A DNA stretch of 64,000 bases from an uncultured Flaviramulus sp. (GTDB taxonomy: Bacteria > Bacteroidota > Bacteroidia > Flavobacteriales > Flavobacteriaceae), in the NCBI GenBank assembly GCA_947487155.1, contig CANKVS010000004.1:1-64000 (forward strand), given 5' to 3'. The notes under the pieces were generated by a model. It made no database searches and was not told where the DNA came from. It worked only from the letters and a program-made list of their open reading frames with translations. Position 1 is the first letter of the stretch. Every line of letters starts with the position of its first letter. The translations under genes were made by a program, and so were the position numbers. Positions 16,322-25,555 of this stretch are shown piece after piece.

Positions 16322-19048
16322 TTATATTTTTTCTGTTACTAATAATTTGGCTTCTGCTTTTGTGCCATTGAATGCCGACATTCTTACTGTTTCCCCTGAT
16401 TGAATGTCTACCAAACCTATTAAGGGAATGCTCCCATCAGCTAAACTCCTAATGGCTTGAATGGGCGTACCATCTACCATGTCAAACTGTACATCTGCCA
16501 ATGGTAATGTTTTTATGTCTGGCAATTTGGACACCACAACTCTTCCTGTTCCTGAAGCTTTGGCTTTATCTACCTGACCGTCTCCTTTGGGTTCGTCTGA
16601 CGGACTATCAACCAAGTGCCTGATTTTAAGACTTATTTCTGCATCGTCAGGTGCCGTATCAAAAGTCATCTCAAGGAAATTCCAACATAACAAGCCTTTT
16701 TTATTTTTTTTACTTAACTCGGGAGAATGGTGCTTCTTTTGATATAAGGCAATACCATCCAGTTTATTATCATGCAGGTCTTTCATGTCTCTCTCCCAAC
16801 CTGGAATAGGCTTGCGCCCACTACCCCTACCTATTGGTCCAAAGCTACATTCGTAGATTCGTTCTTTTTGATTCCTTACAATAGACCCATTGTGAACATC
16901 TCCATAAACTGCGGTCACCCCAGGTCTGGACCCTAGTAGTTCTATTATTCTGGAAACCCCAGCTTTTACCCAATAGGCATAGTCTGCTGCAATACGGTTA
17001 GTTTCTCCCTCACCGTTTTCAAAGCCAGCATCCCAAACAGCATGCAAACCATTGATGCCTGTGAGTGTGATGAGTCGAGATGCATCTGTTTTTATCAGGT
17101 TGGTGAGCCAGTTAAATTGTTCTTCACCCAGTAGCGTCCTTGTTGGGTCTTTTCTGGAATACAAGTTTTTAAATTCCCCCCATCCGTTATTATTCCATAT
17201 ATCTGTATCTTGTGATGTGCGCCATAATCTGGAATCACAAATGGCCAGGGTAAAATCTTTATTGGGCATTTTCCATTTTCTCCATCGTTTTGGATTATCT
17301 GTGCCCGTTGGGTTTTCTTTCCCAATCATCAAATGGCTTACAATTTGGAAGTTCCTTATCATGTACTCCTTAGATTGTCCTAAATCGTTTCTTTGCCTCA
17401 ACAGCAGTTGTTCAGGGCCTTTTACATCATCCATACCATGGTCATGGTCTCCAGGGTTAATGACATTCCAGTGCCTCATCATCTGCCATCTGGATGTAGG
17501 GCCTCCTAGTGTAATGGCTATTATTTTATAGGCATCATCAGTGCTTAAAGGGTAATGCAACAATTCCATATACCAAACATCATCTTCCCATAGCATGACC
17601 TGAAAATTGTAATCTTCTAAGTGTTGGAAACAATTGTAGGTAGGTTGGTCTCTGACGAAAAAAGGATCGAAAGTCCCATCTGTTTTCTTTTGATCCCCAA
17701 TGGGTAAAGTGGTAGAATTAGCGTGTATGGCATGACAACTTAATCCGCAGAGTTTGTATGGGGCTTTTAGCTGGGGTAGCCTTCCCACATAGGTGCCTGT
17801 TGCTGGTACATCTCCTACCATACCTGTACCTGGACCTGTACTGCTAGTCCCAATACGTACATCTGGGGTTACATCTTTCCCGTCTTTCCAGACGGTATAA
17901 TAAAATGTTTTATCGGCAGGGTTTCCAGGGAATGCGACATCTATAATGGCTGTGTTCCTTCTAAAGTCATTATTCACTATTGTTCCCGTTCCTGCGATTG
18001 GAACTGCCGACCAACCTCCTGTTGGGTTTTCCGAATCACTTATTTTTATTTCTGCTTTTGTACCGTCATTCCTGAATAAGGACATGAAACGACATGTCCA
18101 CACACCGTTTTTGTCTTGCTTTAGGGTATCACCCAAGGCATAGGCCATATGGCACTCGTTAACTGGAGCATTTAAAGGTTTGTTATTTTTTGGTTCTACT
18201 TCAAAACGGGTCACCTCAAAATCTACATTGCCTTGTCCGCACAATCCAATATAGCCTTCGGTTCGTGAGGAGTCTACTATCCCTGAAAGGGTTTCTTTAA
18301 TGGTCTTACCTTTTATTTTTTGCTGAAGGGTTGTTTTTACCAAGGATTTCCCTCCTGCTTTAGTGCTTACAGTTATGCTTAATTGCACTTTAACGTCCTG
18401 TGCTAGTTGCTGTACAACATTTGTGGTTTGAATGGTACTTTCAGTACTGGTTTTGTTTACATGATAGCCCAGATTGAATGTATCATCATCTTTCCAAACC
18501 GCCATAATGGCTTTTTTCTCAGGCTTATCGTTAGTTCTAATACCAGCTTCAAACTGGCTTTTTGTACCTAATGCCAACCCAAATGCCCCAAAGCCTTTTT
18601 GGAACATTTTCCAGCTATCATCGTCCCCAAAACGCTTTTCAGCATATCCACGAATTACAAACTCTGCTTTTACCCCAAAACTGCCTTTCATATACCAATC
18701 CCGCCTCCAAAGAAAACCAAATGGCGCAGTGGGATCATAACTGGTGTCTATGCTTTTACCTTCTGTTTTGTAATGGTAAGGAAACCCTGTTCTTCTGGCC
18801 CTATCACCTACATTTACAAGCTTCCTGCGAATGGCTTTGTTTTTTACTTGCCAATATCCAGGGTTTAGGCTCTCCCACTGGTCACCATGATAAAGCGTAT
18901 CTGGTGCAGTGAACTTTTCAACAAAAGGAAACCCCTCGTCGCTTGTATTTGCAAACAACTGGCTAACGGGAAACAGGGTTATCGCTGCTGACGACAAACT
19001 TGTTTGTTTTATAAATTCCCTTCTGGGGTTTTTGTTTTTTTTATTCAT
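16322..19048 (-). CDS. Large PhoD-like phosphoesterase with N-terminal beta-sandwich, Tat-type signal
   Basis: 908 aa. The N-terminus has twin arginines (RREFIKQTSLSSAA), a Tat-type signal, unlike the Sec or lipoprotein signals of its neighbours. Residues about 45-290 look like a concanavalin/DUF1080-type beta-sandwich (GDQWESLNPGYWQV, NVGDRARRTGFPYHY). Residues about 420-800 hold the PhoD-like metallophosphatase: LSCHAIH, PGDHDHGMDD near 532, AICDSRLW, TGINGLHAVWDAG and YGDVHNGS near 715. A beta-strand-rich tail follows (residues 800-908). PhoD enzymes are metal-dependent phosphoesterases often exported by Tat in folded, metal-loaded form. The substrate is not deducible; its place among sulfatases (30 and 35 nt gaps) suggests a glycan ester. 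Composition is G+C-richer than the flanking core genes, which fits acquisition by transfer. Confidence 0.78.
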   Translation of the reverse strand: MNKKNKNPRREFIKQTSLSSAAITLFPVSQLFANTSDEGFPFVEKFTAPDTLYHGDQWESLNPGYWQVKNKAIRRKLVNVGDRARRTGFPYHYKTEGKSIDTSYDPTAPFGFLWRRDWYMKGSFGVKAEFVIRGYAEKRFGDDDSWKMFQKGFGAFGLALGTKSQFEAGIRTNDKPEKKAIMAVWKDDDTFNLGYHVNKTSTESTIQTTNVVQQLAQDVKVQLSITVSTKAGGKSLVKTTLQQKIKGKTIKETLSGIVDSSRTEGYIGLCGQGNVDFEVTRFEVEPKNNKPLNAPVNECHMAYALGDTLKQDKNGVWTCRFMSLFRNDGTKAEIKISDSENPTGGWSAVPIAGTGTIVNNDFRRNTAIIDVAFPGNPADKTFYYTVWKDGKDVTPDVRIGTSSTGPGTGMVGDVPATGTYVGRLPQLKAPYKLCGLSCHAIHANSTTLPIGDQKKTDGTFDPFFVRDQPTYNCFQHLEDYNFQVMLWEDDVWYMELLHYPLSTDDAYKIIAITLGGPTSRWQMMRHWNVINPGDHDHGMDDVKGPEQLLLRQRNDLGQSKEYMIRNFQIVSHLMIGKENPTGTDNPKRWRKWKMPNKDFTLAICDSRLWRTSQDTDIWNNNGWGEFKNLYSRKDPTRTLLGEEQFNWLTNLIKTDASRLITLTGINGLHAVWDAGFENGEGETNRIAADYAYWVKAGVSRIIELLGSRPGVTAVYGDVHNGSIVRNQKERIYECSFGPIGRGSGRKPIPGWERDMKDLHDNKLDGIALYQKKHHSPELSKKNKKGLLCWNFLEMTFDTAPDDAEISLKIRHLVDSPSDEPKGDGQVDKAKASGTGRVVVSKLPDIKTLPLADVQFDMVDGTPIQAIRSLADGSIPLIGLVDIQSGETVRMSAFNGTKAEAKLLVTEKI

Positions 19049-19078
19049 TGTATAATCACATGTAACAGGTTATGATTG

Positions 19079-20446
19079 TCAATTTTGTTTAGGCCAAACA
19101 TCTTGCCACGGGTATTGTTTGTTTATCTTATTTAGTTTGGCTTTAAGTTGTTTATATATTTTGGTTTCTGTTTTACCTAAAGATTTAACATCCAACACAT
19201 TTTGCTCCAAAACGTCTTGCTGTATGTTATAAAATTGCCCTGTTTGGTATAGCTTGTAGCCTATAGTCCTTGCAAAGCGGTTACGGTTTGTTGAGTCTGT
19301 TTCAATTCTTTTTGCATTATCATCCCTACGGGGATCATGGTGCATAAGGAGTACTTTTCGCGATTTGAAATCCTGGGGCATACCTTCTACCAGTGGAAGA
19401 AAACTCGTCCCATCTAAATCCTTCTCTTTCTGTACATTCACACCTGCTATATCTGCCAGAGTGGGATAGAAATCACTAAACTCTATTAACCCTTCCCAGT
19501 ATGCCGCTTGTTTGATTTTTGCTGGATAATGAATAATTAATGGCACGCGTGTACCTGCATCGGTCATGGTTCCTTTGCCCCCTCTTACCTTACCATTCGC
19601 TGTGTCAATGTTCCCTCCCCTTCCTGTTCCATTGTCGCAAGTAAAAATGATGATGGTATTTTCATAAACACCTTCTTGCTTTAATGTTTCTACCAATTGG
19701 CCTACTATTTTATCTGTGTATTTAACCATATCTATTAAATACTGACCACCTTTCTTTTTTGATGAGGGTTTGCCCCAATCATCAGAATCTGGTGTTTGGG
19801 TATAGCTACCATGTACCAACACCATGGGGTAGTAGACAAAAAATGGGTTTTGTTTATTTCTTTTGATGAACCCCTGGATAAAATCCCTATGCATATCAGG
19901 GCCATAACTGCCCCTAACACGTTCGCCATTGCTATCTACAACAGAATTGGCGTAACGTTCCCCTTCTTTTCCTATATAGTTGTGCAAATGATATTCATCA
20001 AAACCAGCTTGGGTAGCCCTGTCTATATGGTTATGTTCTGGCACATAACCGCTCATTTTTGCATTGCCATTAAGCTGCCACTTGCCTGCTATGGCAGTTT
20101 TATAACCTGCTTCTTGCATCAGGTTACCAAATGTTTTGTGCTTGGGGTTGAGGTAAGACCATCTATCAAAAGATTTGTAAGTGCGCATCCCAGTCATCAG
20201 TTTCACCCTTGATGGGGTACAATTGGGTTGGGCAAAGCAATGGCTTACTTGCACTCCGTTGTTTGCTGCCAATGCATCTATATTTGGGGTTTGTATTTTA
20301 CTACCATAGGCAGAAATCCCCTCTATGCCCAAATCGTCCACCATAACCAATAATACATTTGGTTTTTCTGTTTGGGCTGAAAGGTTTTGGTTTACCATTA
20401 AAGCCAATATTAAAAGGCCACTTAATAGACCAAATTGTTTTTTCAT
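19079..20446 (-). CDS. S1-family sulfatase, secreted (tandem paralogue A)
   Basis: 455 aa from the ATG at 20446 (an ATG at 20458 adds four residues). Sec signal ends near LSAQ. Motifs: MVDDLGI (Trp replaced by Ile), CTPSR with Cys76, GKWQLNG, TCDNGT in place of TSDNG. It is a tandem paralogue of the gene at 20495, sharing ISAYG/ISTYG, CFAQPNCTP, VKLMTGM and AGYKTAIAGKWQLNG. Gln in GKWQ marks both as one S1 branch distinct from the GKWH enzymes in this locus. The 36-nt spacing from its paralogue implies co-transcription. Two retained copies suggest different sulfate positions or sugar contexts. Confidence 0.9.
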   Translation of the reverse strand: MKKQFGLLSGLLILALMVNQNLSAQTEKPNVLLVMVDDLGIEGISAYGSKIQTPNIDALAANNGVQVSHCFAQPNCTPSRVKLMTGMRTYKSFDRWSYLNPKHKTFGNLMQEAGYKTAIAGKWQLNGNAKMSGYVPEHNHIDRATQAGFDEYHLHNYIGKEGERYANSVVDSNGERVRGSYGPDMHRDFIQGFIKRNKQNPFFVYYPMVLVHGSYTQTPDSDDWGKPSSKKKGGQYLIDMVKYTDKIVGQLVETLKQEGVYENTIIIFTCDNGTGRGGNIDTANGKVRGGKGTMTDAGTRVPLIIHYPAKIKQAAYWEGLIEFSDFYPTLADIAGVNVQKEKDLDGTSFLPLVEGMPQDFKSRKVLLMHHDPRRDDNAKRIETDSTNRNRFARTIGYKLYQTGQFYNIQQDVLEQNVLDVKSLGKTETKIYKQLKAKLNKINKQYPWQDVWPKQN

Positions 20447-20494
20447 CTTTATACTCATTTTTTTATCTTGTTATTATCTCTCCGTATTTGGGTA

Positions 20495-21868
20495 TTATTG
20501 TTTGGCAGGGTCCCAGTCTGCATCCCAGGGTGCTATTTTGTGGTATTTATCTAATTCTTTTTGTAGCATTTCATGTACCTTCTTTTCACCTTTATCTAGT
20601 TTGGTAATGTCTAGGGGGTGCGTTTCTAGTTCATCGTTTGTGATATGATAAAACTTGTTGTCCTGATAGAGTTTGTACGCTTTGTTCCTAACAAAACGGT
20701 TGCGTACGCTTTGGTCAAACTTGTATAATGATGGTACTCCTACCCGCTTGGGGTCATGCTGCATAAAAAGTAGTTTTTTGCCTAAAAACCCTTTTTTGCC
20801 TTTTTCAATGAGTGGCAGAAAACTAAGTCCATCTGAATTTTTGATGTCTTTTTTAGAGCCTACTATGTCTGCAAATGTTGGATAGAAATCAGAAAAGTCC
20901 ATTAATCCGTCAAAAACAGAGCTTTCTTTAATCTTATTGGGCCAATGGATTAATAATGGCACGTGTGTGCCAGCATTGGTAAGATGTCCTTTATCCCCTC
21001 TTACTTCCCCTGTTTTCGTTTTCATGTAAGTGTTTCTGGCAGTTCCATTATCGGTTGTGAAAATGAGCAGGGTATTGTGGTAAACACCTTCATCTTTTAA
21101 TAGTTGCACAAACTGCCCCACAATCTTGTCTGTGTATTTCACCATATCTGAAAAGTTCCTGTAATCTTCACCTTTCCAGGTCATGGCTTCTTCTATATTT
21201 TTAGAGTCTGGCGTTGGCCTGTATGCGGCATGTACCAATGCCATGGGGTAGTATACAAAAAATGGTCCTTGCTTATTTTTGCGGATGAAATCAAACAAAA
21301 AGTCCCTGTATATATTTGGGGTGAACTCACCTTTGGTATTTGGTACTTCTTGACCATTTTGTATGACCAAACAATCCCAAAAACGATCGCCCCCTACTCT
21401 TTCTGTCATATAGTCGCTCAAGCAATATTCATCAAACCCTGCATCAGGAGCCCTGTTTATATGGTTATCTTCTGGTTTGTAGGTTGTGTACTTCTTTTTG
21501 CCATTTAGTTGCCATTTGCCGGCAATGGCCGTTTTGTACCCTGCGTCTTGCATCATGTTACCAAATGTGCGGTAACGGGGGTTTAGGTAGGCAAACATAT
21601 CGTAAGACCTGTAAGTGTGCATTCCCGTCATCAGCTTTACCCTTGTGGGTGTACAATTGGGTTGGGCATAGCAATGCGTAGCTTTGATGCTTTTTTCTGC
21701 CAACTTATCTATGTTGGGGGTTTGTATCAAACCGCCATAAGTACTTATTCCATCTACTCCAAGGTCGTCCACCATAATCATGACTATGTTGGGTTTGTCT
21801 TGTTTTTCTTGGGCTGTTAGCTGGAAAACCAATGTTGAAACAAAAAGTATCAACTTTATTTTTTTCAT
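20495..21868 (-). CDS. S1-family sulfatase, secreted (tandem paralogue B)
   Basis: 457 aa with a short Sec signal ending near LTAQ. Motifs: MVDDLGV, CTPTR with Cys72, GKWQLNG, TTDNGT and LTNAGTHVP, where other enzymes have YEGGIRVP. It pairs with the downstream gene at 19079: the two share order of motifs over their whole length and differ mainly around residues 150-200 (SDYMTERVGGDRFWDC here) and at the C-terminus. That variable part follows the GKWQ motif, where substrate loops usually lie, so the pair is likely to have diverged in specificity. The 71-nt gap from the sulfatase at 21940 holds no visible promoter. Confidence 0.9.
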   Translation of the reverse strand: MKKIKLILFVSTLVFQLTAQEKQDKPNIVMIMVDDLGVDGISTYGGLIQTPNIDKLAEKSIKATHCYAQPNCTPTRVKLMTGMHTYRSYDMFAYLNPRYRTFGNMMQDAGYKTAIAGKWQLNGKKKYTTYKPEDNHINRAPDAGFDEYCLSDYMTERVGGDRFWDCLVIQNGQEVPNTKGEFTPNIYRDFLFDFIRKNKQGPFFVYYPMALVHAAYRPTPDSKNIEEAMTWKGEDYRNFSDMVKYTDKIVGQFVQLLKDEGVYHNTLLIFTTDNGTARNTYMKTKTGEVRGDKGHLTNAGTHVPLLIHWPNKIKESSVFDGLMDFSDFYPTFADIVGSKKDIKNSDGLSFLPLIEKGKKGFLGKKLLFMQHDPKRVGVPSLYKFDQSVRNRFVRNKAYKLYQDNKFYHITNDELETHPLDITKLDKGEKKVHEMLQKELDKYHKIAPWDADWDPAKQ

Positions 21869-21939
21869 ATCCCTAATTATTATTCTCTTTTGTATTTTGC
21901 AATCGAACTCAGTGCCTTTTAATTATGCAGGTTTGTTTA

Positions 21940-23415
21940 TTATTCCCTAACTGCATCATACTCTGGGTTCACGCATCTTTCTTTCCATTTTTTGAGTACG
22001 CACTTCAAGCCAATTTCCGATTCGGGGTTTTGGCCTTGGTCCCCTGTTTCTGAAATCCAACTGGCTAGCATTTCCCTATGCTTTTTTAGTTCTTTTTTGT
22101 ATTTCTTGGTATTGGCTAGATTGTTTAGTTCGTGGGGGTCGTTTTTGAGATCATACAACTCTTCTGCGGGTTTTTCATCTCCAAAAAACACTAATTGGTC
22201 TTTGTTCATCTGGCCATTGGCCATCATTTCCCTAAAGCGTATAGACACGTCCCAATTGTCCTTGTAGCTAGGTTGCATGTAAGGCCTGTCTGTTAAATAA
22301 TTGCGTAAGTATTTAAAGCTTGGGGTAACTACTGCCCTAATTTTTTCTATGGTAAAATCGCAACGGTCGCGGGCAGCAATGACATATTCCCTACCTTTCC
22401 AGGTGTTTGAAAGGATGTTTTGCCCTTCCATGTTTTCTGGAACAGTAATACCTGCTACTGCGAGGCTTGTTGCTGAAATATCTATACCGCTTACCAGTTC
22501 TTCTTTTACTTGATTGGGGCTTATGCCAGGGCCAGAGAGCACAAATGGCATACGGATGCCCCCTTCGTACAGGAATTGCTTATGCCTGTGCAACTTCATA
22601 CCATGATCACTAAACATGAAGATTATGGTATTGTCATATAACCCTTTTTCTTTTAGGTTTGCTATAATCTGTCCTACTTGGTTATCTGTTTGCAACAAAC
22701 AGTCGTAATGATAAGCTATGGCTTCCCGTACTTCAGGTATATCTGGATAGTAGGGCGGTACGGGCACTTTAGACCTGTCTACTACCTTTGGTACGTTTCT
22801 AAGCTTACCTCCACCTAGTTGGATTTGCCCAAAAAATGGCTTACCGTCTGTATTTCCTTTTAGACAGTCTCCTGCCAAAAAGGATTTTGGTCCCCAACCG
22901 TTATTACTTTTTTCAAAATCATAAAATTCATTGACCTTCCATTCAAAATTATAATCGTCTTTCCCACCTTCATTAAAAGTCCAATAGCCTGCTTTCCTAA
23001 ATTTTATAGGTAAGGGCACAACATCTTCAGGCAGGTAGTTTCTATCATATTCTTCAAATTTAAGCTTTCGGAAACCGGAACGCGAGCTTCTATGGTTATG
23101 TGCCCCTATTGAGGTTTGCATCATACCTGTAATGATTGATGACCGTGTGGCTGAACACACACCAGCAGGGGTATAAAACCGGTTAAACCGCATACCACTT
23201 TCGGCAAGGGCATCAATGTTTGGGGTTTTTATCATACTATCTCCATAGCTCCCAAACCAACCACTTACATCTTCAAGGTAAATCCATAAAACATTTGGTT
23301 TTTGAGTGGTATTTTTTTGAGCTGTTGAGGTTTTAACTTCTTTTTGGGCAATGCACAGGACGGTCATTGAAACCATCAACATAACTACTGCCCCTACTTT
23401 ATATATTTTCTTCAT
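21940..23415 (-). CDS. S1-family sulfatase, secreted, CSATR motif
   Basis: The ATG at 23415 gives 491 aa with a proper signal peptide and leaves 17 nt to the upstream GH36-like gene; the longer open frame would overlap that gene. The maturation motif is CSATR (Cys87) instead of CxPxR, so the Pro is replaced by Ala; the C-x-[AP]-x-R form is accepted in the family. Other motifs: YLEDVSGW in place of VDDLGW, MFSDHG where most have SDNG, and LYEGGIRMP. The His in SDHG and the TGMMQTSIGAHNHRS sequence place it in a branch separate from the other sulfatases here. No GKWHLG-like motif is obvious; NEGGKDDYNF occupies the site. Confidence 0.88.
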   Translation of the reverse strand: MKKIYKVGAVVMLMVSMTVLCIAQKEVKTSTAQKNTTQKPNVLWIYLEDVSGWFGSYGDSMIKTPNIDALAESGMRFNRFYTPAGVCSATRSSIITGMMQTSIGAHNHRSSRSGFRKLKFEEYDRNYLPEDVVPLPIKFRKAGYWTFNEGGKDDYNFEWKVNEFYDFEKSNNGWGPKSFLAGDCLKGNTDGKPFFGQIQLGGGKLRNVPKVVDRSKVPVPPYYPDIPEVREAIAYHYDCLLQTDNQVGQIIANLKEKGLYDNTIIFMFSDHGMKLHRHKQFLYEGGIRMPFVLSGPGISPNQVKEELVSGIDISATSLAVAGITVPENMEGQNILSNTWKGREYVIAARDRCDFTIEKIRAVVTPSFKYLRNYLTDRPYMQPSYKDNWDVSIRFREMMANGQMNKDQLVFFGDEKPAEELYDLKNDPHELNNLANTKKYKKELKKHREMLASWISETGDQGQNPESEIGLKCVLKKWKERCVNPEYDAVRE

Positions 23416-23432
23416 TTTTTTTAGGGTTTTGG

Positions 23433-25523
23433 TTAACTTTTCTTTACTAGAATTTGCCTTTCTATTGGTTTTATGGACATATCTGCTAGCCATAGCTCGC
23501 CTCCTTGGTTTACAAAATTTAGCCCTTCACTTTTTGGTGCCCCTTCCTTACACCATATTAATAGCGGCCCTTGCTCCTTCATGTTGATGGTGAGTGTTTT
23601 CTCGTCGTTGCTAACCATTTTTACAGCTTGGGCGGACATAAATTTATCTGGCCTGCCTATTACCGACCATCCATTTTTAATGGGGCTTAATTGATATAGT
23701 TGCTCTTGCATGCTGGCTAACGACAATTTTTCTGGGCCATTTAATTCTTTGGCTTTCCCTGTTTTGTTGTTGTAAAGTACTAGTCCTTCTTCGGGCTGCT
23801 CCCAAAGCCCTTTGTAGGGTTGCAGCATTCCTGCCGCATTTGGGTAATCTTCTTTTGATATGTTGGCTGTAATGGTACCTGAATTGAAATTGAGTACTAA
23901 AATGGCTGCTGTTTGGTTTTCCAGTGGTGCAACAATGCGGTAGGGCTCATTGCTGAAAATAGGGTCATGCATCAAACTTTCGGGCAGGGGTACACCAGGT
24001 GCCAGTGTCCCTAATAATTTACCGTCTTCATAGATTATGGGCTTAATGAATTCATCATTGATATTAGCGGTTTCGTCAGATAGGTATACTGGCCCTCCTG
24101 AAATGGCCCTACTTATAGCCATCATTCGCGCAGTAATATCGAAACTGGTATGAAACATGTCTTGGTCTACCCAATGGATATGCCCCAACCAAAATGCGTT
24201 TGCAAAATTCTGGATGGTGGTTATTTTATTTCTGTCAACTTTTGTTTTATAGTCTACACTTCCCCTAATCAGGCTGCTATGTGTCTGGTTAAACACATTG
24301 AAGTTTTGCATGGCTATACAGTTAAGCAAGGCCAGGTCTTTTTCTACACATTTTTCTTCCAGGGCCCTGTTGTTGAAATGCACGCCTCTTATGGCATTTT
24401 CTGATCCTTTATTGAAATGGACATTGACAGATTGAAAATCTACTTTTATCATATCGAACCCATTATTTTTAGTGTCCCCGGTCATTTCTTCGTAAAATGC
24501 CACGGACGATTCCCTGGATATTTTGGGCATGTATTGGGACCCACCTTTATACTTTACCTCCGTAATGTGCTGTTTTAGGTTGGCCATGGTGTGGTCTGCT
24601 GAAACCCCTCTCTGGGTTCCTTGCATATTGCGCCATAGTCCCATCCATTTTATTTTTTCATCTTTTAGACTGGTAATATTTTTCCATCCATTCGGGAATT
24701 TTTCTTTATTGACACCAAAAGACATCATTTTACCATTTTCAAGATCGAGGTAACCATCGTCTATAAGCACCCATCTGATAGGGATACTACTTTCTTTGAT
24801 ATCGCTTATGGCATCAATAATAATTTGTTCATTAATATTTTTCCTGAAATGCTCCCAAGAGCACCATCCTAAGTAGGTATAGGGTTGTGGGAATTTTTTG
24901 TCTTCCCGCCATTGGACATTACCTTTCACCTTTTGGTTTGCCATGGCTTTTTCCCATGCCCCACGCATGGCTTCATACGGACTATGGGAACTCGCCCATG
25001 CCAGCAAAGGTGCTTCTGTACGTTCTGTCTTGGTATCATAAGTGGCTACTTCTAAATATATGGCATCTTCTTTTACGCTAAAGGTGTTGCCTATAAATTC
25101 GCTTACAATGGGTAAAAACGCCGCATAACTGTTGTCTGGTAACTGCAATAGCACCAGGTTTCCAAGACTGAGGTTATCCCCTTCCCTTGGGGCTTTATGT
25201 GCATAGGATGCCAGCTCTTTGTGTCCGTTAAACCATACAGGTTCCATCCTGTTGCCTGCTGCAAGGTTGTTGGTGTAAGGGCGGTAATACACTCCATTTT
25301 TGTAGTTCGGAAATTGCACTTTCACCATTGCAATTACACCTTCTTCATTGGGCATCAACGCCTGTTCTTTTAGTACTTTTATCCCTGAGCTGCCTTTTTT
25401 AAGGTTTGAAAAATCTAATAACTTAGGCACTTCAAGCAATTGTTTTTTTTCTTCATTAGCCTGTTTACACGCCACGAAGGATATGCTTATTAGGATAATT
25501 GCTGTACAAAATATATTTTTCAT
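23433..25523 (-). CDS. GH36 raffinose-synthase/Sip1-like glycosidase, lipoprotein
   Basis: The ATG at 25523 gives a 696-aa lipoprotein (SFVAC); a longer frame exists but overlaps the GH97 stop region. The barrel begins YLGWCSWEHF, with LIDDGYLD near residue 254 and the probable nucleophile in MIKVDF near 359. WVDQDMFHTS and ARAISGGPVYLSDE-like sequences near 480-520 match the Sip1/raffinose-synthase subgroup of GH36 rather than classical alpha-galactosidases. In that subgroup an R-x-S-D-D-F motif carries the acid/base region; here it is RGSVDY, with Val for the first Asp. It probably acts on alpha-galactosides, either hydrolysing or transferring; archaeal and bacterial relatives include true alpha-galactosidases. 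It lies 32 nt after the GH97 gene and 17 nt before a sulfatase. Confidence 0.78.
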   Translation of the reverse strand: MKNIFCTAIILISISFVACKQANEEKKQLLEVPKLLDFSNLKKGSSGIKVLKEQALMPNEEGVIAMVKVQFPNYKNGVYYRPYTNNLAAGNRMEPVWFNGHKELASYAHKAPREGDNLSLGNLVLLQLPDNSYAAFLPIVSEFIGNTFSVKEDAIYLEVATYDTKTERTEAPLLAWASSHSPYEAMRGAWEKAMANQKVKGNVQWREDKKFPQPYTYLGWCSWEHFRKNINEQIIIDAISDIKESSIPIRWVLIDDGYLDLENGKMMSFGVNKEKFPNGWKNITSLKDEKIKWMGLWRNMQGTQRGVSADHTMANLKQHITEVKYKGGSQYMPKISRESSVAFYEEMTGDTKNNGFDMIKVDFQSVNVHFNKGSENAIRGVHFNNRALEEKCVEKDLALLNCIAMQNFNVFNQTHSSLIRGSVDYKTKVDRNKITTIQNFANAFWLGHIHWVDQDMFHTSFDITARMMAISRAISGGPVYLSDETANINDEFIKPIIYEDGKLLGTLAPGVPLPESLMHDPIFSNEPYRIVAPLENQTAAILVLNFNSGTITANISKEDYPNAAGMLQPYKGLWEQPEEGLVLYNNKTGKAKELNGPEKLSLASMQEQLYQLSPIKNGWSVIGRPDKFMSAQAVKMVSNDEKTLTINMKEQGPLLIWCKEGAPKSEGLNFVNQGGELWLADMSIKPIERQILVKKS

Positions 25524-25555
25524 GTTACTAGTTTTCGTTGTTTCCAATATTATAA

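Noticed and set aside
23416-23493. Longer start for the sulfatase at 21940
   Set aside because: It would overlap the GH36-like gene and destroy the signal peptide; the ATG at 23415 fits better.
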